DNA of 64,000 nucleotides, taken from positions 70,067 to 134,066 of the forward strand of contig CAZFZT010000001.1 in the NCBI GenBank assembly GCA_964523675.1, in the 5' to 3' direction. This DNA comes from CAZFZT01 sp964523675 (lineage in GTDB: Bacteria > Planctomycetota > Phycisphaerae > Phycisphaerales > SM1A02). Position 1 is the stretch's first letter, and every line of letters begins with the position of its first letter. Positions 51,045-59,287 of this stretch are shown here, piece by piece. The translations under genes were made by a program, and so were the position numbers. Under the pieces are notes generated by a model, which searched no databases, was not told where the DNA came from, and was given only the letters and a program-made list of their open reading frames with translations.

Positions 51045-52826
51045 ATGGATGTCATCAAAGGCATTCCGGTCGCTCCCGGCGTGGTCATCGGACGCGCGTT
51101 CCTCCTCGACGAGGTGCGCGAACGCGTGCCCTATCACATCGTGCGCGATGCCGAGGTCGAGCGAGAAGTGCTGCGCCTGGAAGATGCGATCACGCAGTCG
51201 ATCCACGACCTTGAGCAGGATCGCACACGCGCGCGGGAGAAGCTGGGACCGGAGCCGGCGAAGATTTTCGAGTTCCACCTGGGGCTGCTTCACGACAAGA
51301 CGCTCATTCATCCCATTCGTGAGCGGATTCAAAAGGAGCATGTGACAGCCGCCTATGCGGTTTCAGAAGCATTCCGTGATCTGGCCGGGCGCTTCCGCGC
51401 CATGGGCAGCGATGTCTTCCGCCAAAAGGCGAGCGATGTCATGGATCTTGATCGCCGACTGCTCGGGAAACTTGTCGGTCAGTCTCAAGATCGTCTTGCA
51501 TCGGTGACTGAGCCGGTCATTGTGATTGCGCATGAGCTGACGCCGGGGCAGGCGGCATCGATGGACATCACACGCGTGGCCGGCTGCGCCACCGATGCCG
51601 GCGGTCGAACCAGCCACAGCTCAATCGTCGCAGCCGCCTTGGGCATTCCCATCGTAGTCGGCTGCCAGCGTGTCACCCGGCAGGTGAACGATGGTGATCG
51701 AATCATCATCGATGGCAAGAGCGGGCTGGTGATCGTTCGCCCTGACGAGGAAACGGTCGCGGAGTACGAACGAAACATTGAGCGACTGGCCGGATTCCGT
51801 GCCGACCTTGCTGACCTTGCGAAACTTGAGCCGGTCACTCGAGACGGCACACGAATCCAGCTGCTGGCCAACATTGAGTTCCCGCACGAAGTCGAGCAAG
51901 TGATCGCAGCAGGAGGCGATGGAGTCGGCCTTTATCGCACTGAGTTTCTCTACCTTGCAAGGCAGGCAACCGCTTCAGGCCGCGCGACCGAGCCGACCGA
52001 GGACGAACACTTTGAGGCCTATCGCAGGTGCGTCGAGTTGCTGGACGGCCGGCCGCTGACGATCCGCACGCTCGACCTTGGAGCAGATAAGTACACGCAG
52101 GAACGAACGGACGAGCCGGAACGCAACCCGTTCCTTGGCCTTCGATCCATCCGCTACTGCCTCCAGAACCTGCCACTATTCAAGACGCAGTTGCGAGCGA
52201 TCTTGAGGGCGTCTGCGTTCGGCCCGGTCAAAGTGATGTTCCCGCTGATCTCAACAGCCATGGAACTGCGCCAGACGAAGATGATTCTGCAGGATGTAAT
52301 GGAGGAATGCCAGGAGGACGGCATCGCGTTCGATCGCGATTTACCGATTGGCATCATGATTGAGGTGCCCTCAGCCGCGCTGATGGCTTCAGTCTTCGCG
52401 CGCGAGGTCAGCTTCTTCTCCATCGGGACCAACGATCTGATCCAGTACACTCTGGCAGTTGATCGAGGCAACGAACGGGTGGCGAACCTTTACACGGCGG
52501 CGAACCCGGCCGTGCTCCAACTGGTCAAGAATGTGCTGCGGACGGCCAAGCGATTTGGCATCGATACGAGCATCTGCGGTGAGATTGCAGGTGATGTCAC
52601 CTATACGATGTTGCTCATCGGATTCGGCTTGCGTACACTATCCCTAGTGCCGAGTCAGATTCCGCATGTCAAGCGCGTGATTCGATCGGTCGATATAGCT
52701 CAATGCGAACGGCTCGCCCGAAAGGTCGGGTCCTTCGATTCCGAGCGCCAGGTGATGAATTGCCTGCGCGACGAACTGATGAAAGTGCTTCCCGAGATGG
52801 ATGGCGGTTGGTCCGCCTCCGGATGA
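51045..52826 (+). CDS. ptsI: Phosphoenolpyruvate-protein phosphotransferase (PTS enzyme I)
   Basis: A 593-residue enzyme I that passes phosphate from PEP to HPr. The N-terminal domain starts KGIPVAPGVVIGRAFL and holds the phospho-His in TDAGGRTSHSSIVAAALGIP. The PEP-binding barrel contains GVGLYRTEFLYL, RTLDLGADKYTQE, NPFLGLRSIRYCL, IMIEVPSAALMA, SIGTNDLIQYTLAVDRGNER and the catalytic Cys in TSICGEIAGD. The length fits the plain form without a GAF domain, so not PtsP. No ptsH or EII gene is adjacent; in such genomes the PTS is often regulatory. No clear ribosome-binding site is visible before ATG 51045. Confidence 0.94.
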   Translation: MDVIKGIPVAPGVVIGRAFLLDEVRERVPYHIVRDAEVEREVLRLEDAITQSIHDLEQDRTRAREKLGPEPAKIFEFHLGLLHDKTLIHPIRERIQKEHVTAAYAVSEAFRDLAGRFRAMGSDVFRQKASDVMDLDRRLLGKLVGQSQDRLASVTEPVIVIAHELTPGQAASMDITRVAGCATDAGGRTSHSSIVAAALGIPIVVGCQRVTRQVNDGDRIIIDGKSGLVIVRPDEETVAEYERNIERLAGFRADLADLAKLEPVTRDGTRIQLLANIEFPHEVEQVIAAGGDGVGLYRTEFLYLARQATASGRATEPTEDEHFEAYRRCVELLDGRPLTIRTLDLGADKYTQERTDEPERNPFLGLRSIRYCLQNLPLFKTQLRAILRASAFGPVKVMFPLISTAMELRQTKMILQDVMEECQEDGIAFDRDLPIGIMIEVPSAALMASVFAREVSFFSIGTNDLIQYTLAVDRGNERVANLYTAANPAVLQLVKNVLRTAKRFGIDTSICGEIAGDVTYTMLLIGFGLRTLSLVPSQIPHVKRVIRSVDIAQCERLARKVGSFDSERQVMNCLRDELMKVLPEMDGGWSASG

Positions 52827-52954
52827 CTCGGGTCAAATGAACGAACAATGGGCCCGCTCCCCAAGGCGCTCGGCCGAGTTCCTCACTGATGAGTGAACCC
52901 CAGCACCAGAAGAGCAGGTCACCGACGAACGCCAAGGGCGGCTTTGATTCAAGA

Positions 52955-53098
52955 ATTACCAAAGAGGCACAGAAAGCACCAAGAAGGGTATTTGGTTTTG
53001 GGCTTCAGATGTTGCAGCGAGTTGATCGCGATTGCTGCCGCGTCGAAGTCCCCCGTCCAAAGGCCCTCCGCTGTGTTTTCTGTGACGCTGTGGTGAAT
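52955..53098. repeat. MITE-like CACAGAG-type inverted repeat
   Basis: Left arm 52955-52988 (ATTACCAAAGAGGCACAGAA...) and right arm 53064-53098 (...TTTTCTGTGACGCTGTGGTG) are imperfect reverse complements (roughly three in four positions) bounding 75 nt without a gene. It fills most of the 313-nt gap between ptsI and the RNase E/G gene and ends 41 nt before the latter's GTG. It is a diverged relative of the arms at 5697-6169. Confidence 0.7.
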
Positions 53099-53139
53099 AG
53101 CCGTCGCGTTCGCCGGGAACAACCCGGAGAATCGCTAAC

Positions 53140-55755
53140 GTGGCACCAGCCAAAAAGAACGAACCGCAAACCGCAACTGAACTGATGATCGTCAACGACG
53201 CTCCTGGCGAGGAGTGTCGGATCGCCATCCTGCAAGACGGTCATCTTGAAGAACTCTACTCGGAGCGCGTGGCCAGCGCGACGAATGTCAGCAACATCTA
53301 TAAGGGGCGCGTGACCAACGTCGAAGGCGCGATCCAGGCCGCCTTCATTGATTACGGCGAAGGGGTCAACGGCTTCCTGCACATCTCAGATCTGCATCCG
53401 AAGTACTTTCCGAAGGGCAAGGAGCGCACCGAGCGCGTGGGACGGAAGATCCCGCGCAGGCATCGCCCGCTCATTCAGGAAGCCCTCAAACGCGGGGATG
53501 AAGTTCTCGTGCAGGTGCTCAAGGAAGGAATCGGCACCAAGGGGCCGACGCTCACAAGTTACCTTTCCATACCCGGCCGCTTTCTCGTCATGATGCCGGA
53601 CATGGATCGGATTGGCGTCTCGCGCAAGATCGAGGATGAGGAGAAGCGCCGCGAGATGCGCAAGATTCTCGACTCGCTCGACCTGCCGGATGGATTCGGC
53701 TTCATTCTGCGCACCGCCGGTTTCGGGCAGAACAAGACCGAGCTGAAACGTGACGCTGCCTACCTCCAGCGACTCTGGAAGGTGATGGACAAGCGTATCA
53801 AGACGATCAAAGCTCCCTGTGAACTCTACACCGAGTCCGATCTTTTGATCCGTACAGTTCGAGATGTGCTACGGCCATCGATTGAGGCCATTGTGGTGGA
53901 TTCGGAATCCGCTGATGACCGGGCGAAGGGATTCCTTCGGGTGGTGGCGCCTCGCTCTGCGCCGAAGGTGATCCGTTACCACGGGCAGTCGCCGATCTTT
54001 CACGCCTTCGACATCGAGCGGCAGATCGAGCTGATCCACAGTCGCGAAGTGCCGCTGCCCTCAGGGGGCAAGCTCGTGATCGATCAGACGGAAGCGCTGG
54101 TGGCGATCGATGTCAACTCGGGTAAGAGCCGTGCGGCGCGCGACAGCGAAACGAACGCATACAACACGAACGTGGAAGCGGTTGACGAGATTTGTCGCCA
54201 GCTGCGTCTGCGCGATCTTGGCGGATTGATCATCAACGACCTCATTGACATGAGGTTTGCGAAGAATCGCAAGGCGATAGAAGAGCGGTTCACGGAGAAC
54301 CTCAAGCGAGATCGCGCACGTTCGACGATCCTGCCGATCAGTGAGTTCGGGCTGGTTGAGATGACTCGCCAGCGCATGAGGCCGAGCATGCGCAAAAGTC
54401 ACTTCATTGATTGCCCGCATTGCGCGGGTCACGGCGAGATCAAATCGCCCGAATCCGTGGCCGCCGACGCAGCCAGACATCTTGGATACTTGCTTCAGTT
54501 CGATCGTGTACAGCGCGTGGAGATGGTGTGCTCGCCACGTGTGGCCTCGGTCATGCTCAGTTCCAAGCGGCGCGAGCTTGTCCGCATGGAGGATATGACA
54601 GGAAAGAAGATCAATGTGCGCGTCAGCGACGCCATTGCTGTCGACCGCGTCGACTACTACGCCTACGACGAACGCAACGCGGATATAGATGTGGCCAAGC
54701 TCACTCCGCCACGGACGCCAAGCATCAGGGAACTCGAAGCGGCAGAGAAGAAGGCGGGGCAAACGAAGGCAGAAGTCCAGCCGGCGGCAGTGGAGGCGAA
54801 GCGTGAGGGAACCAGCGTGCCGGCATCGTTCGCCGATGCTGCGAAGGAGATTGAACTTGAAGGCGCGGCAGAAGACGCGTCCCCACAGCCGAAATCGCGC
54901 AAGTCGCGGAGGCGGGGCCGAGGCGGCAAGTCCGCGCAGCAGAGAGCTCGCGCCAAACAGTCGGCGGCTGCGGAGGAAGCGAAGACCGATCCAGCGCCAC
55001 TCGATCAGGAGGAGCGCGCGGAGCCGGAGCGCGTGCGCGTGTTCACACTCGCCAAGGAGCTAGGCGTCAAGTCGCGCGACATCATTGCACGGTGTGAAGG
55101 AGAGCCCGATATCGATGTTAAGAATCACATGTCGTCGGTGATCGGCCGCGCCGTTCAGAAGATTCGATCATGGTTTGAGTCAGACGCAGCCCCAAGTGAG
55201 CTCAAGGAGAAGCAGGCGGAGAAGTCCGGTGTGGCAGGTCAATCGTCAACGACAGAAGCTGTACCGGATGAATCGGCCGAAACCCAATCAGTGAAGCCGG
55301 CACGGCGAAAGCGGCGACGCCGCGGCGGCCGTTCCCGCGCAGAAAAGAGTGCAAACGCCGGAGGGGCAACATCGCCATCTGATGCCGGAGCGGCCAAGGA
55401 TCAGGAGAAGCAGCCGAAGCAAGAGATCGCCTCGATTGCACCCTCACAGAAGAACGGCGCTGCTAAGGATGCTGTGGAAGGGGAGAAGTCCGCGAAGGAT
55501 CGCCGTCGCGGCCGGCGACGCAAGTCGCAAAAAGATCACACGCCCGGAAACGCGAAGCCGACACCCGTCGACAGCAGCAAGCCGGAAGAGATTCAGCGTT
55601 CTTCCTCCAGCACGGGCCCGTCAGAGACATCCTCGACCTCTACCGAAACGCTCGTTGTTGCGCCGCCTCGCAAGCCGCGCCGCTCACTTTATCGAAGCCG
55701 ATCCAAACTCACGCCTGTCGAGATGGCGAAGCGTGCCAGTGAGAAGGAAGAATGA
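53140..55755 (+). CDS. Ribonuclease E/G with long basic tail containing an IF2 N-terminal-like domain
   Basis: An 871-residue RNase E/G. The S1 domain is at about 40-125 (YKGRVTNVEGAIQAAFIDYG, GFLHISDLHP). The DNase I-like catalytic site has VAIDVNSGK and LIINDLIDMR, supplying the two metal-binding Asp. The Zn-link is DCPHCAGHGEI. After about residue 520 the chain is disordered, Ala/Lys/Arg-rich, as in RNase E tails that bind RNA and degradosome partners. Within it, about 627-675, lies VRVFTLAKELGVKSRDIIAR, which matches the IF2_N helical domain of translation factor IF2. GTG 53140 has GGAG upstream. It is first in a dxr-rseP run, overlapping dxr by 4 nt. Confidence 0.92.
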   Translation: MAPAKKNEPQTATELMIVNDAPGEECRIAILQDGHLEELYSERVASATNVSNIYKGRVTNVEGAIQAAFIDYGEGVNGFLHISDLHPKYFPKGKERTERVGRKIPRRHRPLIQEALKRGDEVLVQVLKEGIGTKGPTLTSYLSIPGRFLVMMPDMDRIGVSRKIEDEEKRREMRKILDSLDLPDGFGFILRTAGFGQNKTELKRDAAYLQRLWKVMDKRIKTIKAPCELYTESDLLIRTVRDVLRPSIEAIVVDSESADDRAKGFLRVVAPRSAPKVIRYHGQSPIFHAFDIERQIELIHSREVPLPSGGKLVIDQTEALVAIDVNSGKSRAARDSETNAYNTNVEAVDEICRQLRLRDLGGLIINDLIDMRFAKNRKAIEERFTENLKRDRARSTILPISEFGLVEMTRQRMRPSMRKSHFIDCPHCAGHGEIKSPESVAADAARHLGYLLQFDRVQRVEMVCSPRVASVMLSSKRRELVRMEDMTGKKINVRVSDAIAVDRVDYYAYDERNADIDVAKLTPPRTPSIRELEAAEKKAGQTKAEVQPAAVEAKREGTSVPASFADAAKEIELEGAAEDASPQPKSRKSRRRGRGGKSAQQRARAKQSAAAEEAKTDPAPLDQEERAEPERVRVFTLAKELGVKSRDIIARCEGEPDIDVKNHMSSVIGRAVQKIRSWFESDAAPSELKEKQAEKSGVAGQSSTTEAVPDESAETQSVKPARRKRRRRGGRSRAEKSANAGGATSPSDAGAAKDQEKQPKQEIASIAPSQKNGAAKDAVEGEKSAKDRRRGRRRKSQKDHTPGNAKPTPVDSSKPEEIQRSSSSTGPSETSSTSTETLVVAPPRKPRRSLYRSRSKLTPVEMAKRASEKEE

Positions 55756-57056
55756 GCTTATCAAAGACTTCAGAACTGCCTCGCCGGTTGATCGTGCTTG
55801 GCGCGACCGGATCAATTGGCACCAATACGCTTGATGTCGCTGAGCATCTCGCGCGCTGCGGCCGCATGCGCTTTGATGTCGTCGGCCTCGCGGCGGGCAA
55901 CAATGTCGAAGCGCTGCTCGAGGCAGCGCGGCGTTTCGATGTCAAGCACGTCGCCATTGCCGAGGAATCGCATGCGTCGGCTTTGCGAGATATCCCGAAC
56001 GTGTATGCCGGCGCGAATGCTGCATTGGACTTGATCAAAGCCATCGCTCGGCCGGGCGACCTGGTTGTCGGCGCGATGGTGGGCTCGGCGGGGCTTCCTG
56101 CCACACTCGCAGCGATCGAACGCGGCTGTGACATCGCGCTTGCGAACAAAGAAACGCTCGTCGCTGCCGGCGCGATCGTGATGCCGCTCGTGCGCGAGAA
56201 AGGTGTGAATCTGCTGCCCGTTGATTCGGAACACAGCGCGATTTTTCAGTGCCTCCAACAAAACGGCGCAACGTCGTTACGTCGAAGGGTCGAAATGGCG
56301 ACCGCAGTACGGAAGCATGGGAGCCATACTGACGACGCCGAACGTTTCGACGTTTCCCGAGTGGTGATTACCGCGTCCGGCGGGCCGTTCCGCACGTGGA
56401 GCAAGGATCGCCTAGAAAGCGCCACCGTCGATGAAGCCCTCAATCATCCGACATGGAACATGGGGCCGAAAGTCACGATCGATTCTGCTTCGATGATGAA
56501 CAAGGCGCTCGAAGTCATCGAAGCGCATTGGCTCTTCGATCTGCCGGCCGACCGGATTGAAACGATCGTCCACCCGCAGTCGATTATTCATAGTTTCGTC
56601 GAGTTTGAGGATGGCTCGGTCCTTGCACAACTCGGGCCGCCCGACATGCGTACGCCGATTCAATATGCCCTCACCTGGCCAGACCGGGCCCCCGGCATTT
56701 CGAGCAAACTTGATTGGAAGACACTGCGGCAGATGGATTTCGAGCCGGTCGATCATGGGCGATTTGGCGCAGTGCGGCTGGCCTATGAAGTGATCGAGCG
56801 CGGCGGCACTGCAGGGGCCATCTTCAATGCGGCCAACGAAGAGGCGGTGGCGGCCTTCATTGCCGGCAAGATTCGCTTTGGCGAGATCACACGGCTGGTG
56901 CGCAACGCGATGCATACGATTGACGTACAGCCGGTTCGTTCTTTGGACGATGTCATGCAAGCAGACGCGGCGGCCCGCGAGTTCGTCATGTCACACATAG
57001 ACTCGGCCTTGGCCGGTGTGAACGATCGGATAACCAAAGCGCACGCAACTTCCTGA
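55752..57056 (+). CDS. dxr: 1-deoxy-D-xylulose 5-phosphate reductoisomerase
   Basis: Dxr makes MEP in isoprenoid synthesis using NADPH. Motifs: VLGATGSIGTNTLDV (dinucleotide site), IALANKETLVAAG, LLPVDSEHSAIFQCL (metal Asp and Glu), ITASGGPF, WNMGPKVTIDSASMMNKALE and HPQSIIHSFVEF. At 434 residues it is longer than the usual 390-400, partly through a loop of about 16 extra residues after FQCLQQNG (about 170-200). It overlaps the RNase gene by 4 nt, and rseP follows after 26 nt; the dxr-rseP linkage is common in bacteria. Confidence 0.96.
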   Translation: MSLSKTSELPRRLIVLGATGSIGTNTLDVAEHLARCGRMRFDVVGLAAGNNVEALLEAARRFDVKHVAIAEESHASALRDIPNVYAGANAALDLIKAIARPGDLVVGAMVGSAGLPATLAAIERGCDIALANKETLVAAGAIVMPLVREKGVNLLPVDSEHSAIFQCLQQNGATSLRRRVEMATAVRKHGSHTDDAERFDVSRVVITASGGPFRTWSKDRLESATVDEALNHPTWNMGPKVTIDSASMMNKALEVIEAHWLFDLPADRIETIVHPQSIIHSFVEFEDGSVLAQLGPPDMRTPIQYALTWPDRAPGISSKLDWKTLRQMDFEPVDHGRFGAVRLAYEVIERGGTAGAIFNAANEEAVAAFIAGKIRFGEITRLVRNAMHTIDVQPVRSLDDVMQADAAAREFVMSHIDSALAGVNDRITKAHATS

Positions 57057-57082
57057 ACCTCCCCGGCCAAGGCCGCGGCTCA

Positions 57083-59215
57083 ATGATGCTCATTTCCGCC
57101 TATAACTTCCTCCTTATCATCGTCGGCTTCGGCCTCCTCATTTTCGTGCACGAGTTGGGCCACTTCATCGCAGCGCGATGGGCCGGTATTCGCACCGAAG
57201 CGTTTGCCGTCGGCATGGGACCGGTTGCGATGGCGTGGCGAAAGGGCATCGGCATCACGTTCGGCTCAACGCACCGGAAGGTCGTAGCGAAGACCGGCAA
57301 GGCCGCCCGCGATCTTGATGACGCGGAGCTGCGCAAGCATGGATTGGGTGAAACCGAATACTCCCTCCGATGGCTCCCGTTCGGCGGCTTCGTGAAGATG
57401 CTCGGCCAGGAGGACGCCAACCCGAATTACGTCTCTGACGATCCGCGCAGTTACAACCGCTGCCCGATCGGCAAGCGCATGGTCGTTGTTTCCGCAGGTG
57501 TCGTCATGAACCTGTTGCTCGCGGCGGCACTGTTCATCGTTGTCTTCATGGTGGGCGTGCGATTTGAAGCGCCGGTTGTCGGGCAGGTCAGTGCGACTCT
57601 GCCTGCGGGGCGGGTAATGCCGAGCAATGCAGGTGTGCTGGGCGTTACAACCCCCGGACTACAGCCGGGCGATCGTATTGTGTCGATTGACGGGAAGCCG
57701 GCCAGAACATTTGCGGACGTGCAACTTGCTGCGGCGATGGGCCGGCCCGATCAAACACTGCGCCTGACTGTCGAACGGCCGGGCGTTGATGAGCCGCTGC
57801 ACTTCTCGCTCTACCCGCAGCGTGACGAACAAATGGGCATGCTCGCGATCGGCGTCGCGCCTGCCGCATCGACCACTCTTCTTGAAGACCGCAAGGGCGA
57901 GATCAAGCGCATCCTCGAGAGCGTCGGCCTCGCGCAGCAGGGTGTGCAACCCGGCATGACGCTGGTCGCAGTGGATGGTGAGCCCATCACAACTTATCAG
58001 CAGTTTGATCAGATCATCGCCCAATCAGATGGCGAACCCGTTCAAACGACCTGGGCACGTATCGACGACGTACAAGCGGAAGACGTGTCGATTGACAGCA
58101 ACTCAAGGTCGATCAACGTAACCATCGAACTCCGTCCCGACCTCGCGATCTATGTGCTTCCAGATGCGTTGCCCGGCGCTCTGCAGAACTATGATCGCGG
58201 CCTGCTCGGGCTCTCGCCACTCGTCAAGATCACAGCGGTCGCAAAGGATTCGCCGAACCATGGCATCCTCGAACCGGGCGATGCAGTTCTGCGCGTGGGG
58301 GAGCATGTCGCACCGCGCCTGAGCGACTTCCTTCAGATCGTGCGCAGCCACGATGGCGATCGCCTCGAGATGGAAGTGCTGCGCAATGGTGAGCGCATCG
58401 TCATGCAAACGCGAACCGCACAGCGCGGCCTATTCTCAGAGGAACGGCAATTGGGCGTCGGTGTCGGTCTTGCGCAAGAAGTGCCATACTTCGCGCAGCC
58501 GCTGGAACGTGTGCGGGTGTTAGGTGATGAGGCAGTGCGTGAGACGCCGATCGCAGGACTCGGTCTTGGCGCGGGATCGCGCATCGCAGCGGTAAACGGA
58601 CAGCCCGTTGAGAACTGGACCGATTTGCGGGAGGGGATCCTGGCGGCAGCGGACGGATCAATTGAACTGACGCTCACCGCTGCCGATCAAGATGAAACTT
58701 ACGCGGTGCATGTCACGCTCCGCAATGAAGACATCGATTCAGTGCGCGCCTTGGGCTGGTCCAGCCCGCTCATGGTCTCGCTCTTTGAGCCCGTGCAAAC
58801 CGTGCGAACAGCCGGCAAGAATCCAGCGCGGGCTTTGGTGATGGGTGTGGAGGAAACACACAAGATGGTGATGCTGACGTATCTCACCATCGATCGCCTC
58901 TTTCGCGGCACCGTCGGTGTTGAGCAGCTGCGCGGCCCGATCGGCATCATCGACATCGGCGTGACCGTTGCCGATAAGGGACTGATCTACCTGCTATTTC
59001 TGCTGGCGGTGATCTCGGTGAACCTCGCAGTGCTCAACTTCCTGCCGCTGCCGATTGTGGATGGCGGGCTGTTTCTGTTCCTGATTTATGAGAAGATCAA
59101 AGGGCAGCCGCCATCACTGCTCTTTCAGAACATTGCGACGGTTGTCGGGCTGTGCCTGATCGGCGCGCTGTTCCTGGTCGTCACCTACAACGACATCCTG
59201 CGGTTGGTGAGTTAG
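57083..59215 (+). CDS. rseP: RseP-like site-2 intramembrane metalloprotease with three PDZ-like domains
   Basis: A 710-residue polytopic protease. The zinc motif HELGH lies in the first membrane helix (IFVHELGHFIAARWAG), and the second active-site motif is LNFLPLPIVDGG near the end. Between them are a membrane helix (about 140-155) and a long periplasmic region with at least three PDZ-like units (QPGDRIVSIDGKPARTF; QPGMTLVAVDGEPITTYQQF; LEPGDAVLRVGEHVAPRLSD; also GAGSRIAAVNGQPVENW). E. coli RseP has two PDZ domains in 450 residues, so this form is much enlarged. RseP cleaves anti-sigma factors and remnant signal peptides. An insertion of about 40 residues (about 70-100) also follows the first helix. 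Confidence 0.92.
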   Translation: MMLISAYNFLLIIVGFGLLIFVHELGHFIAARWAGIRTEAFAVGMGPVAMAWRKGIGITFGSTHRKVVAKTGKAARDLDDAELRKHGLGETEYSLRWLPFGGFVKMLGQEDANPNYVSDDPRSYNRCPIGKRMVVVSAGVVMNLLLAAALFIVVFMVGVRFEAPVVGQVSATLPAGRVMPSNAGVLGVTTPGLQPGDRIVSIDGKPARTFADVQLAAAMGRPDQTLRLTVERPGVDEPLHFSLYPQRDEQMGMLAIGVAPAASTTLLEDRKGEIKRILESVGLAQQGVQPGMTLVAVDGEPITTYQQFDQIIAQSDGEPVQTTWARIDDVQAEDVSIDSNSRSINVTIELRPDLAIYVLPDALPGALQNYDRGLLGLSPLVKITAVAKDSPNHGILEPGDAVLRVGEHVAPRLSDFLQIVRSHDGDRLEMEVLRNGERIVMQTRTAQRGLFSEERQLGVGVGLAQEVPYFAQPLERVRVLGDEAVRETPIAGLGLGAGSRIAAVNGQPVENWTDLREGILAAADGSIELTLTAADQDETYAVHVTLRNEDIDSVRALGWSSPLMVSLFEPVQTVRTAGKNPARALVMGVEETHKMVMLTYLTIDRLFRGTVGVEQLRGPIGIIDIGVTVADKGLIYLLFLLAVISVNLAVLNFLPLPIVDGGLFLFLIYEKIKGQPPSLLFQNIATVVGLCLIGALFLVVTYNDILRLVS

Positions 59216-59260
59216 AAGGTTTGTTGCGCCTTGCGTAGCTGCCGAGAGGCACAACTGCTT

Positions 59261-59282
59261 GGTGGCACAGGCGTCCCGCCTG
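59261..59282. repeat. GGCACAGGCGTCYCGCCTG palindromic repeat, copy A
   Basis: GGTGGCACAGGCGTCCCGCC, then TG, with a 6-bp stem CAGGCG/CGCCTG and 3-nt loop. It stands between the convergent ends of rseP and uvrB, where it could act as a weak bidirectional terminator or be a dispersed repeat. A near copy lies at 61444-61468. Confidence 0.6.
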
Positions 59283-59287
59283 CTGAT

